In this document: one piece after another, positions 15,504 to 23,375 of the stretch | Position numbering within the stretch: position 1 is the first letter of the stretch | How the letters are laid out: every line of letters starts with the position of its first letter | DNA from: Frankiales bacterium | Lineage (GTDB): Bacteria > Actinomycetota > Actinomycetes > Mycobacteriales > SCTD01 | Direction: 5' to 3' | NCBI GenBank assembly: GCA_025464695.1 | Contig: JAODNQ010000167.1 | Location: forward strand, 1-32,938 | DNA length: 32,938 nucleotides | The notes under the pieces: generated by a model | What the model was told of the DNA's origin: nothing | The model's input: the letters and a program-made list of their open reading frames with translations, nothing else | The model's database searches: none | Position numbers and translations under genes: made by a program

Positions 15504-16904
15504 GTGAAGGCACCGACTACCGCACCTGCCCCCACGACCCTGGGCGCCCTCCGCGACGCCGGTCACGAGCACCGCACGGTCAAGGCCGAGGTCCGGGCGA
15601 ACCTGCTGGCCCGCCTGGCCGCCGGCGAGCCGACGTTCCCCGGCCTGCTGGGGTTCGAGGACACCGTCCTGCCCGAGGTCGAGCGCGCCCTGATCGCGGG
15701 CCACGACGTCGTGCTCCTCGGCGAGCGCGGCCAGGGCAAGACCCGCCTGGCGCGCACCGTCGCGGGGCTGCTCGACGAGTGGGTCCCCGAGGTCGCGGGC
15801 TGCGAGATCCACGACCACCCGTACGCACCGGTCTGCGGCCGCTGCACCCGCCTGCTCGCCGAGCTCGGCGACGACCTCCCCGTGGCGTGGCTGCACCGCG
15901 GCGACCGCTACGGCGAGAAGCTGGCGACGCCGGACACCTCCGTCGGCGACCTCATCGGCGACGTCGACCCGATCAAGGTGGCCGAGGGGCGGACCCTCGG
16001 CGACCCCGAGACGGTCCACTACGGCCTGGTCCCCCGCACCAACCGCGGCGTGTTCACCCTCAACGAGCTGCCCGACCTCGCCGAGCGGATCCAGGTCGCG
16101 CTGCTCAACGTGCTCGAGGAGCGCGACGTGCAGGTCCGCGGCTACACGCTGCGCCTGCCGCTGGACCTGCTGCTCATCGCCAGCGCCAACCCCGAGGACT
16201 ACACCAACCGCGGCCGGATCATCACGCCGCTCAAGGACCGGTTCGGCACCGAGGTCCGGACCCACTACCCGCTGGTCCTCGAGGACGAGGTGCGCGTCGT
16301 GCTGCAGGAGGCCGACCTGTCCGGGGCGGTCGTCCCGGACCACCTGGTCGAGGTCGTCGCCCGCTACACCCGGGCCGTCCGGGACGCGCCTCAGGTCGAC
16401 CAGCGCTCCGGCGTCTCCGCCCGGTTCGCCGTCGCGTCCGTCGAGACCGTCGCGGCGTCGGCCGCCCGGCGCGCCGCCATCACCGGAGAGGCCCAGGCCG
16501 TCGCCCGCGTCTGCGACCTCCCCTCGGTCATCAGCGCCTCGCGCGGCAAGGTCGAGTTCGAGGCGGCCGAGGAGGGACGCGAGACCGAGGTGCTGGCGCA
16601 CCTGCTGCGCAAGGCGACCGCCGACACGTTCCGCGCGCGGCTGGCCGGCCTCGACCTGACCGCCCTGCAGGAGCGCGCCTCCGGCAACCCGGTCGAGACC
16701 GGCGACCTCGTGCCCGCCGCCGCCCTGCTGGCCTCGCTCGGTCCGGTGCCGGGACTCGCACAGCTGCTCGCGCGGCTCGGCGTCGTGGAGGAGTCGCCCG
16801 GCCTGGCCGCGGCGGCGCTCGAGCTGGCCCTGGAGGGCCTGTACCTGAACCGTCGGCTCGCCAAGGAGACCGTCGGCGGCAAGGCCGTCTACGGGGGCCG
16901 ATGA
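15504..16904 (+). CDS. MoxR/magnesium-chelatase-like AAA+ ATPase (Rv0958-like)
   Basis: A 466-residue AAA+ protein. Walker A is GERGQGKT (73-80), the Walker B region is GVFTLNELPDL, and a sensor-1 type segment LLLIASANPEDY is followed by the arginine-bearing LKDRFGTEVRTHYPL. A segment with CEIHDHPYAPVCGRC (about 100-114) could bind zinc. Such ATPases act as chaperone-like remodellers together with a VWA partner, here encoded two genes downstream. The same ATPase/VWA pairing occurs as Rv0958/Rv0959 in M. tuberculosis. The target is unknown. The stop overlaps the next start as ATGA. It is often annotated as magnesium chelatase, but no tetrapyrrole genes are nearby. Confidence 0.92.
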   Translation: MKAPTTAPAPTTLGALRDAGHEHRTVKAEVRANLLARLAAGEPTFPGLLGFEDTVLPEVERALIAGHDVVLLGERGQGKTRLARTVAGLLDEWVPEVAGCEIHDHPYAPVCGRCTRLLAELGDDLPVAWLHRGDRYGEKLATPDTSVGDLIGDVDPIKVAEGRTLGDPETVHYGLVPRTNRGVFTLNELPDLAERIQVALLNVLEERDVQVRGYTLRLPLDLLLIASANPEDYTNRGRIITPLKDRFGTEVRTHYPLVLEDEVRVVLQEADLSGAVVPDHLVEVVARYTRAVRDAPQVDQRSGVSARFAVASVETVAASAARRAAITGEAQAVARVCDLPSVISASRGKVEFEAAEEGRETEVLAHLLRKATADTFRARLAGLDLTALQERASGNPVETGDLVPAAALLASLGPVPGLAQLLARLGVVEESPGLAAAALELALEGLYLNRRLAKETVGGKAVYGGR

Positions 16905-17158
16905 CCGCCGCCGAGCTCAAGAGGCGGGTCCTGCTGACCGCCGTCCTGTCCCTGGTGCTGTTCCTCACCGCCACCTACCTCCACACCGCCGCCGGGGTCA
17001 GCGACTGGTGGCTGCTGCCCGTCGTCGTGCTGCTGTACGTCGGCGTCGTGCGGCCGCTGATGGCGCCGGTGCGGGCCGCGAGCCGGCTGCGCCGTGACCT
17101 CGCCTACCACGCCTTCCTCGAGATGCGCGCCGAGCAGCGGCAGGAGCCGACGCCGTGA
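16901..17158 (+). CDS. Small two-span membrane protein between AAA ATPase and VWA genes
   Basis: An 85-residue protein with two predicted membrane helices (about 9-31, RVLLTAVLSLVLFLTATYL, and 36-53, WWLLPVVVLLYVGVVRPL) and a charged C-terminal tail rich in Arg/Glu. Its ATG overlaps the ATPase stop (ATGA), and its stop overlaps the VWA start (GTGA), so the three genes are translationally coupled. The coupling suggests that it could anchor or recruit the ATPase/VWA pair to the membrane. No family was recognised. Confidence 0.8.
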   Translation: MTAAELKRRVLLTAVLSLVLFLTATYLHTAAGVSDWWLLPVVVLLYVGVVRPLMAPVRAASRLRRDLAYHAFLEMRAEQRQEPTP

Positions 17159-19101
17159 CGTCCGCCTACCGCTACGGCGCGTGGGACGGCGGCCGCGACC
17201 CGCTCGAGCCGCCCTTCGACGTCGCCTCCGCTCTGGACGAGGTCGGCGAGCGGGTGCTCGCCGGCGACAGCCCCCGGCAGGCCCTGCGCGACCTCCTGCG
17301 CCGCGGCACGGACGGCCTGCGCGGCCTGGACGACCTGCGGCGCAAGGTGTCGAAGGCGCAGCGGGAGGCCCGCAAGAAGGGGCAGCTCGACGGCACGCTG
17401 CAGGAGGTCCGGGAGCTGCTCGAGCAGGCGCTCGAGCAGGAGAGGGCCGCCCTGTTCCCCGACCCGTCCGACGCCGCCCGCATGGCCGAGATGGAGCTCG
17501 ACACGCTCCCCCGCGACACCGCCCGCGCCGTGCAGGAGCTCAAGCCCTACGCCTGGCGCAGCCCCGAGGCGAAGGCGACCTACGACCAGATCGACGACCT
17601 GCTGCGCCGCGAGGTCCTCGACAGCCAGTTCAAGGGCATGAAGGACGCCCTGCAGAACGCCTCGCCGCAGGACCTGCAGAAGGTCAAGGACATGATGTCC
17701 GACCTCAACCGGATGCTCGAGGCGGACGCCCGCGGGGAGCACACGCCGGAGCAGTTCCAGGAGTTCATGGACAAGCACGGGGAGCTGTTCCCGTCGCAGC
17801 CCGAGACGCTGGAGGAGCTCGTCGACGAGCTCGCCCGACGCGCGGCCGCGCAGCAGCGGCTCATGGACAGCCTCACCCCGCAGCAGCGCCAGGAGCTCGG
17901 CGAGCTGGTGCAGGGCGCGATGGACATGGACCTGCAGGCGCAGATGGCCCAGCTCGGCGACAACCTGCGCGCGGCCCGCCCCGACCTGCCGTGGGGCGGC
18001 CAGGAGCGGATGCGCGGCGAGCAGGGGATGGGCATGGGCGACGCGACGACCGCGCTCGAGGAGCTCGCCGACCTCGAGGACCTCGAGGCGTCGCTGGCGC
18101 AGGACTACCCGGGCGCCTCGCTCGACGACATCGACGAGGCAGCGGTGCAGCGGGCGCTCGGCCGAGGAGCCGTCGACGACGTCGCCGCGCTGCGCCGCAT
18201 CGAGCGCGAGCTGGTGGAGCAGGGCTACCTGGTCCGCGACGCGCAGGGCCGGCTCGAGCTGTCGCCGCGCGCCGTCCGCCGGCTGGGCGCGACCGCGCTG
18301 CGCAAGGTGTTCAGCCAGCTGTCGAGCAAGGGCCGCGGCGGCCACGACGTCCGCGACGCCGGGGCCGCCGGCGATCGCACGGGTGCGAGCCGTCAGTGGG
18401 AGTTCGGCGACGAGCAGCCGCTCGACGTCGTCCGCACCGTGCGCAACGCGGTCCTCCGGTCGGGCGCGGGGGACGTCCGCCTGCAGGTCCAGGACTTCGA
18501 GGTCGTCGAGACCGAGCGGCGCACCACCGCCGCCGTCGCGCTGCTCGTCGACCTGTCGTACTCCATGGAGATCAACGGCGTGTGGGGGCAGGCGAAGCAG
18601 ACCGCGCTGGCGCTGCACAGCCTGGTGACGACGCAGTTCCCCCAGGACGCCATCGAGGTCATCGGCTTCAGCGACTACGCACAGGTGCTGCGGCCCGAGC
18701 AGCTGGCCGGTCTCGACGCGCAGCGGGTGCAGGGCACCAACCTGCAGCACGCGCTCATGCTCGCCGGCAGGTTCCTGGCCAAGCACCCGGACAGCGAGCC
18801 GGTCGTGCTGGTGGTCACCGACGGCGAGCCGACCGCGCACCTCACCCGCGACGGGTACGCCGACTTCTGCTGGCCGCCGCTGCCCGAGACGCTCGAGCTG
18901 ACGATGGCGGAGGTCGAGCGGGTCACGCGTCGCGGCGCCACCATCAACGTGTTCCTGCTCGACGACACCCCGGCGCTCGTCGACTTCGTGCACGGCATCG
19001 CCGCCCGCAACGGCGGCCGGGTCTTCAGCCCCGACCCCACGCGGCTCGGCGAGTACGTCGTCGGCGACTACCTGCGGGCCCGCCGCGGCCGCAAGGGCTG
19101 A
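17155..19101 (+). CDS. VWA-domain protein, partner of the MoxR-like ATPase (Rv0959-like)
   Basis: A 648-residue protein. The N-terminal 400 residues are helical, charged and Gln/Glu-rich with coiled-coil-like stretches. The C-terminal von Willebrand A domain carries a metal-ion-dependent adhesion site: DLSYS (466-470), QGTNL for the threonine, and VTDGEP (Asp about 556). VWA partners of MoxR ATPases act as adaptors in assembling or remodelling protein complexes. No signal peptide is seen, so it is cytosolic. The GTG start overlaps the small membrane protein stop. It converges with a minus-strand gene with an 11-base gap. Confidence 0.9.
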   Translation: MTSAYRYGAWDGGRDPLEPPFDVASALDEVGERVLAGDSPRQALRDLLRRGTDGLRGLDDLRRKVSKAQREARKKGQLDGTLQEVRELLEQALEQERAALFPDPSDAARMAEMELDTLPRDTARAVQELKPYAWRSPEAKATYDQIDDLLRREVLDSQFKGMKDALQNASPQDLQKVKDMMSDLNRMLEADARGEHTPEQFQEFMDKHGELFPSQPETLEELVDELARRAAAQQRLMDSLTPQQRQELGELVQGAMDMDLQAQMAQLGDNLRAARPDLPWGGQERMRGEQGMGMGDATTALEELADLEDLEASLAQDYPGASLDDIDEAAVQRALGRGAVDDVAALRRIERELVEQGYLVRDAQGRLELSPRAVRRLGATALRKVFSQLSSKGRGGHDVRDAGAAGDRTGASRQWEFGDEQPLDVVRTVRNAVLRSGAGDVRLQVQDFEVVETERRTTAAVALLVDLSYSMEINGVWGQAKQTALALHSLVTTQFPQDAIEVIGFSDYAQVLRPEQLAGLDAQRVQGTNLQHALMLAGRFLAKHPDSEPVVLVVTDGEPTAHLTRDGYADFCWPPLPETLELTMAEVERVTRRGATINVFLLDDTPALVDFVHGIAARNGGRVFSPDPTRLGEYVVGDYLRARRGRKG

Positions 19102-19112
19102 GCGGAGCCCGG

Positions 19113-19592
19113 CTACCGGACGGCGACGTCGGTCAGCGCGGCGTCCGGCGAGCAGACGCGGCAGGCCTTGAGGGCCCGGCCGCGGGCCTCGGCCGGCGTG
19201 AGGTGCCCGGTCTGCTCGCGCCCGTCGACGAGACGGCAGCCCGGCAGGTGGTAGCTGGACCGTCCGGCGACGACGAGGCCGGCGAGGTCGCGGGGGGACG
19301 ACGCCTCGGGGCGGGCGGCCGAGCCGGCCGCGAGCGCCTCGACCAGCTCGTCGAGCTTGGCCTCGAGCCGGGCGCGGTCCTCGCGGGCGGCCGTGACGAC
19401 CATCATCGCCGCCCCGAGCACGACCAGGCTGAGCCCGATCAGCCCGCCCGACAGCAGGTACGGGACCTGCGCGACGACGGAGGTCTGGCTGGCCGCCCCG
19501 TTCCACCCGACGGCGACGGCGACGATGCCGACCCCCGCGAGGACCACGCCCAGCGGGGCTCCGAACGTGCCGAACTGAGGACGCTGCGTCAT
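19113..19592 (-). CDS. Membrane protein with C-terminal His/Cys (zinc-knuckle-like) motif
   Basis: A 159-residue protein from ATG 19592 (GGAGAG six bases upstream; an ATG 15 bases earlier is possible but would overlap that site). It has two membrane helices (about 13-31 and 44-65), then a charged probable coiled coil (REDRARLEAKLDELVEALA). The C-terminal module SYHLPGCRLVDG...ALKACRVCSP has H-x3-C and C-x2-C spacing, suggesting metal binding at the membrane face. It lies 34 bases after livF in the same direction and is probably the last gene of the transporter operon. Function unknown; a role in regulating or anchoring the transporter is speculation. Confidence 0.75.
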   Translation of the reverse strand: MTQRPQFGTFGAPLGVVLAGVGIVAVAVGWNGAASQTSVVAQVPYLLSGGLIGLSLVVLGAAMMVVTAAREDRARLEAKLDELVEALAAGSAARPEASSPRDLAGLVVAGRSSYHLPGCRLVDGREQTGHLTPAEARGRALKACRVCSPDAALTDVAVR

Positions 19593-19626
19593 GGCCGGAC
19601 TCTCCATCGGTAGAGGGCGGGGGCGG

Positions 19627-20337
19627 TCACGACGACGCGCCCAGGTAGGTGGTGCGGAGCTCGCCGGACTCCTCGAGCTCGCTGCCGCGGCCGTCGAACG
19701 TGAGGGTCCCCTTCTCCATGATCAGGGCCTGGTCCGCGTAGGGCAGCACGCCGACGTTCTGCTCGACGATGATCACCGTGGTGCCGTCGTCGTTGATCTG
19801 CGAGACGACCTGGAACACCGTCTGCGCGAGCTTCGGGGAGAGCCCGAGCGACGCCTCGTCGATCATCAGCAGCCGCGGCCGGCTCATGATGGCGCGGCCG
19901 ATCGCGAGCATCTGCTGCTCGCCGCCCGACATCGTCCCGGCCAGCTGGTCCTTGCGCTCCTCCAGCCGCGGGAAGTAGCTGAAGACCTGCTCGACCGTGC
20001 TCGGGATGCTGCTGTCCTTCCCGCGCACCCAGGCGCCGAGCTCCAGGTTCTTGAGCACGGTCAGGCCGGGCCAGACCCGGCGGCCCTCGGGCGAGAGCGC
20101 GAGCCCCGCGCGCACCCGGGCGGGGGCGTCGCCGGACAGCCGCTTGCCGTCGAAGCGCACCTCGCCGCCCCACGTGGGCAGCACGCCGGCCAGGCAGTTG
20201 ACCGTGGTGGTCTTTCCGGCCCCGTTGAGACCGAAGACCACCGCGGTCTCGCCCTCCTCGACGGAGAAGGAGATGCCCTGCAGCACGGGCAGGGCGCCGT
20301 AGCCGGTGCGCAGGCCGTCGACCTCGAGCAGGCTCAC
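19627..20337 (-). CDS. livF: Branched-chain amino acid-type ABC transporter ATPase LivF
   Basis: A 236-residue ATPase of normal LivF length. Walker A is GLNGAGKT (36-43), the signature is TMSGGEQQMLAIGRA, Walker B is LLMIDEASLGLSP, and the switch histidine is replaced by the family-typical IIVEQNVG. It powers import with LivG on the cytoplasmic face. The GTG start at 20337 overlaps the livG stop as GTGA. The gene belongs to a complete livK-livH-livM-livG-livF operon. The real substrate could be amino acids, urea, amides or other small organic acids, since this family is broad. Confidence 0.95.
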   Translation of the reverse strand: MSLLEVDGLRTGYGALPVLQGISFSVEEGETAVVFGLNGAGKTTTVNCLAGVLPTWGGEVRFDGKRLSGDAPARVRAGLALSPEGRRVWPGLTVLKNLELGAWVRGKDSSIPSTVEQVFSYFPRLEERKDQLAGTMSGGEQQMLAIGRAIMSRPRLLMIDEASLGLSPKLAQTVFQVVSQINDDGTTVIIVEQNVGVLPYADQALIMEKGTLTFDGRGSELEESGELRTTYLGASS

Positions 20338-21338
20338 GCGTCCCCCTCCTCGACGGCGTCCGCCTTCTTGCGGGCGGCCTTCGCCGGCGGGCGCTTGGCC
20401 GGTGCTCGGCGGCGCACCGCCGCGACCGGCGCCTGCGGCTCCTCCGCGACCGGCTCCTCGTGGTGCACGACGGCCTCCTCGAGCTGGGCGTCCAGCGCGG
20501 CGTCCTCCTCGGTCTCGTGCGTCTGCGCCAGCGCCTCGGGGGCCGCCCCGCCGAGGTAGGCCGCGACCACCTCCGGGTGGGTCTGGATGACGCTCGGCCT
20601 CCCCTCCGCCAGCAGCCGGCCGAAGTTCAGGACGTAGACGTGGTCGCACACCCGGAGCACCAGCGGCACGTGGTGCTCGATGACGAGCATCGTCAGCCCG
20701 AACTCCTTGCGCAGCACCAGCAGCCGCTCGCCGAGCTCGTCGGACTCGTCCGGGCCCATGCCCGACGTCGGCTCGTCGAGCAGGAGCACGTCGGGATCGG
20801 TGGCCAGGGCGCACCCGAGCTCGAGCAGCTTCAGGGTGCCGTAGGACTGCCCGCCCACCCGCGCGTCGCGGATGTCGGCGAGCCCGAGCAGGTCGAGGAT
20901 AGCCTCGGCCCTGGCCGTCAGCGCGCGCTCCTGGCGGCTCGCGCGAGGCAGGCCGAGCAGCCCGCTGGCGACGTCGTAGCCCGCCTTGGCGTGCTGCGCC
21001 GTCTTGAGGTTCTCGAGCGCCGTGGCGCTCTTGACCATGCCGACGTTCTGGAACGTGCGCCCGAAGCCCATGGCCGCCTTCGCGTGCGGCGGCGCCGTCG
21101 TGACGTCGCGTCCCCGGTAGGTCACCGAGCCGGTGCCCGGTGTGTAGAAGCCGGTGATGCAGTTGAAGGCGGTGGTCTTGCCGGCCCCGTTCGGGCCGAT
21201 CAGGCCGACGATCTCGAACTCGTTGACCTCGAGGCTCACGTCCTGCAGGGCCTGCAGCCCTCCGAACCGGATCGACAGGTCGCGGACCTCGAGGACGGCG
21301 TCGCCCGCGGCGGCCGCCTGCACCTCACGCGCGGGCAC
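20334..21338 (-). CDS. livG: ABC transporter ATPase LivG with a long charged C-terminal tail
   Basis: A 334-residue protein. The ATPase core (about 13-260) has Walker A GPNGAGKT (48-55), GFGRTFQNVGM (Q-loop), signature QSYGTLKLLELG, Walker B VLLLDEPTSGM and switch VIEHHVP. LivG proteins usually end near 250-270. Here about 70 residues follow, first acidic (HETEEDAALDAQLEEA) and then Ala/Lys/Pro/Arg-rich (RRRAPAKRPPAKAARKKA), like a histone H1-type tail. The start is GTG 21338, overlapping livM by 14 bases. The core is standard; the tail is unusual and its role is unknown. Confidence 0.95.
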   Translation of the reverse strand: MPAREVQAAAAGDAVLEVRDLSIRFGGLQALQDVSLEVNEFEIVGLIGPNGAGKTTAFNCITGFYTPGTGSVTYRGRDVTTAPPHAKAAMGFGRTFQNVGMVKSATALENLKTAQHAKAGYDVASGLLGLPRASRQERALTARAEAILDLLGLADIRDARVGGQSYGTLKLLELGCALATDPDVLLLDEPTSGMGPDESDELGERLLVLRKEFGLTMLVIEHHVPLVLRVCDHVYVLNFGRLLAEGRPSVIQTHPEVVAAYLGGAAPEALAQTHETEEDAALDAQLEEAVVHHEEPVAEEPQAPVAAVRRRAPAKRPPAKAARKKADAVEEGDA

Positions 21339-22455
21339 GGGAACCCTCCACGCTCGCCGGGCCGGACTCCTTGCCGCCGTGCAGCAGCGCCTTGGCGTCG
21401 AACGGCTTGCCGGCGAGCCAGTCGGTGTAGGGCTTGATCTGCTGGCCGATCCCGCCCGGGTACTGCACGAGCGTCACGAGCAGGCCGAGGGCCCCGATGA
21501 ACTGCGGCGCGAACTGCTCCGCGGCGTCGCTGCGGAAGAAGAACTCCTCGACCACCTTCACGGGCGTCTCCTTGAGCACGAAGTCCAGCGCCGCGAAAAG
21601 GGTGCTGCCGAGGATGACGCCGAGCCGGTTGCCGAGGCCGCCGACGACGGTCATGAGCACGAACGTCAGGGCCAGGAAGAACCCGAAGCCGGACCCGGTG
21701 ACGATGCCGATCCGGTAGGCGAACAGCGCTCCGGCCACGCCTGCGAGGGCGCCCGACAGGGTGAACGCGAGCAGCTTGAACGCCGTCACGTTGACGCCGA
21801 ACGCCTCCGCCACCCGCTCGTCCTCCTTGAGCGCCAGCAGGGCCCGGCCGGCCTTGCTCTGGAGCAGGCGGTAGTCGAGGTACACCGCGGCGACGAGGAA
21901 GGCCAGGCAGAACAGGTAGAATTTGCCGTCGTCGAACAGGAACTCGGGCCGGTCGGCGGGCTGGCCCGCGCCGCCGTTGGTGAACTTCGGGATCTCGAAC
22001 AGCGAGCCCTCGAGCGTCAGCCCGAACACCAGGGTGATGAGCGCCAGGTAGAGGCCGGTGATGCGCAGCGCGACCAGCCCGAGGACCAGGGCGAAGGCTG
22101 CCGAGACGACGGCGGCGAGCACGAACGTCACCGCGAACGGAACACCCTGCACGGTGAGCGCGTAGGCAGCGGTGAAGGCGCCGATGCCGACGAACCCCTG
22201 GTGGCCCAGGGAGAGCTGGCCGGTGTAGCCGATGACGATGTTCAGGCTCAGGCCGACGATCGCGTAGATGCAGGCGTCGGCGGCGATCGCGGAGTACTGC
22301 TCGGTGTCGGGCACGACGACGAGCAGCCAGTAGGCGAGCAGGGCCAGCACGAGCACGCGGGGCAGCCACCGGACCGGGCCGAAGTCCCGTCCCGTCCGCT
22401 CCGGCGCCACGGGGGCAGGCGGCTGCGGAACGGGTCGGCTGGGAGCGAGGGTCAT
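21325..22455 (-). CDS. livM: ABC transporter permease LivM
   Basis: A 376-residue integral membrane protein with about nine to ten hydrophobic helices. The family segment IVGLSLNIVIGYTGQLSLGHQGFVG is split across helices near residues 60-85, and the cytoplasmic coupling loop ALKEDERVAEAFGVNVTAFK is typical of LivM. Short hydrophilic N- and C-terminal ends extend the core. The ATG start at 22455 shares one base with the livH stop (TGATG), indicating coupled translation. It pairs with LivH to form the membrane channel of the importer. Confidence 0.95.
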   Translation of the reverse strand: MTLAPSRPVPQPPAPVAPERTGRDFGPVRWLPRVLVLALLAYWLLVVVPDTEQYSAIAADACIYAIVGLSLNIVIGYTGQLSLGHQGFVGIGAFTAAYALTVQGVPFAVTFVLAAVVSAAFALVLGLVALRITGLYLALITLVFGLTLEGSLFEIPKFTNGGAGQPADRPEFLFDDGKFYLFCLAFLVAAVYLDYRLLQSKAGRALLALKEDERVAEAFGVNVTAFKLLAFTLSGALAGVAGALFAYRIGIVTGSGFGFFLALTFVLMTVVGGLGNRLGVILGSTLFAALDFVLKETPVKVVEEFFFRSDAAEQFAPQFIGALGLLVTLVQYPGGIGQQIKPYTDWLAGKPFDAKALLHGGKESGPASVEGSRARA

Positions 22456-23375
22456 CAGGTCTCCTTGCCGAGCAGGCCGGCGGGGCGCACGAGCAGGACG
22501 CCCAGCAGCGCGACGAACAGCACGACGCGGCCGCTACCGGGCAGGTTGTCCTTGGGGATGTTGCTCTGCGCCAGCGCCTCGATGATCCCGATCACGACAC
22601 CGCCGAGGAAGGCTCCCGGCAGGCTGGTGATGCCGCCGAAGACCGCCGCGGTGAAGGCGGGGATGAGGGCGAGCCCGGTCAGGGACCCGGGCGACAGGAT
22701 GCCGACCGAGCCGGACAGCAGGATCCCGGCGATGGCGCCGAGCAGGCCCGCGAGGCCCCAGGTGAAGGCCGAGATCCGGTTGACGCTGATGCCCACGAGG
22801 CTGGTCGCGGTCGGCTCCTGCGACACCGCGATGATCGCCGTCCCCGTGCGGGTGCGGCTGAAGAACAGCGCGGACCCGACGGCCAGCGCGGCCAGCACCA
22901 GGATGATGAGCACGCCCTGCTTCGTGATGCGGATGGCGCCGCTGTTGACGACGTCGCCCTCGAACAGCGCGGGGAACGTGCCCGGCTCGGCGCCGGCGAG
23001 GAAGCCCTGGACGCTGATGAGCAGCAGGGTGACGCCGGCTGTGGCCACCACCAGGGTCACCTTCGGCGCGTTGAACAGCGGCCGCACGACGAGCCGCTCG
23101 GTGAGCAGGCCGAGGCCGACCCCGGCGAGCAGCCCCAGCACGACCGCGACGGGCAGCGGCAGGTCCGGCAGGGGGCCGGTGCCGTTGTCGGCGAACAGGA
23201 CGACGAAGGCCGCCGACGTCCCGAACTCCGCCTGCGCGAAGTTGAAGACCCGGTTGCTCTTGTAGAGCAGGACGAGACCGAGCCCGAGCAGGCCGTAGAC
23301 CGAGCCCTGGATGGCGCCGCTGATGGCCGGGGCGACGACGTCCAGGGCGAGCAGCGGACCGGCCGGCTCCGTCAC
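22455..23375 (-). CDS. livH: ABC transporter permease LivH
   Basis: A 306-residue permease with about eight membrane helices. Family marks are GSVYGLLGLGLVLLYKSNRVFNFAQ near the N terminus and the coupling loop TRTGTAIIAVSQEPTATSLVGI, ending in the usual VLLVRPAGLLGKE. The GTG start at 23375 overlaps the binding-protein stop as GTGA, so the start is well supported. It forms the channel heterodimer with LivM. Confidence 0.95.
   Translation of the reverse strand: MTEPAGPLLALDVVAPAISGAIQGSVYGLLGLGLVLLYKSNRVFNFAQAEFGTSAAFVVLFADNGTGPLPDLPLPVAVVLGLLAGVGLGLLTERLVVRPLFNAPKVTLVVATAGVTLLLISVQGFLAGAEPGTFPALFEGDVVNSGAIRITKQGVLIILVLAALAVGSALFFSRTRTGTAIIAVSQEPTATSLVGISVNRISAFTWGLAGLLGAIAGILLSGSVGILSPGSLTGLALIPAFTAAVFGGITSLPGAFLGGVVIGIIEALAQSNIPKDNLPGSGRVVLFVALLGVLLVRPAGLLGKET

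Noticed and set aside
15439..15513. Extension of the FIST gene to GTG 15513
   Set aside because: It would overlap the divergent AAA gene and its promoter. The FIST fold begins after GTG 15438.
15504..19101. Magnesium chelatase for chlorophyll or cobalamin synthesis
   Set aside because: The AAA/VWA pair superficially resembles ChlI/ChlD, but no tetrapyrrole genes are nearby and the pair matches the generic MoxR/VWA arrangement of Rv0958/Rv0959.
17104..19506. 800-codon open frame on the minus strand opposite the VWA gene
   Set aside because: It lacks recognisable domains and is antisense to a gene with clear VWA motifs. Long open antisense frames are expected in very GC-rich coding DNA.
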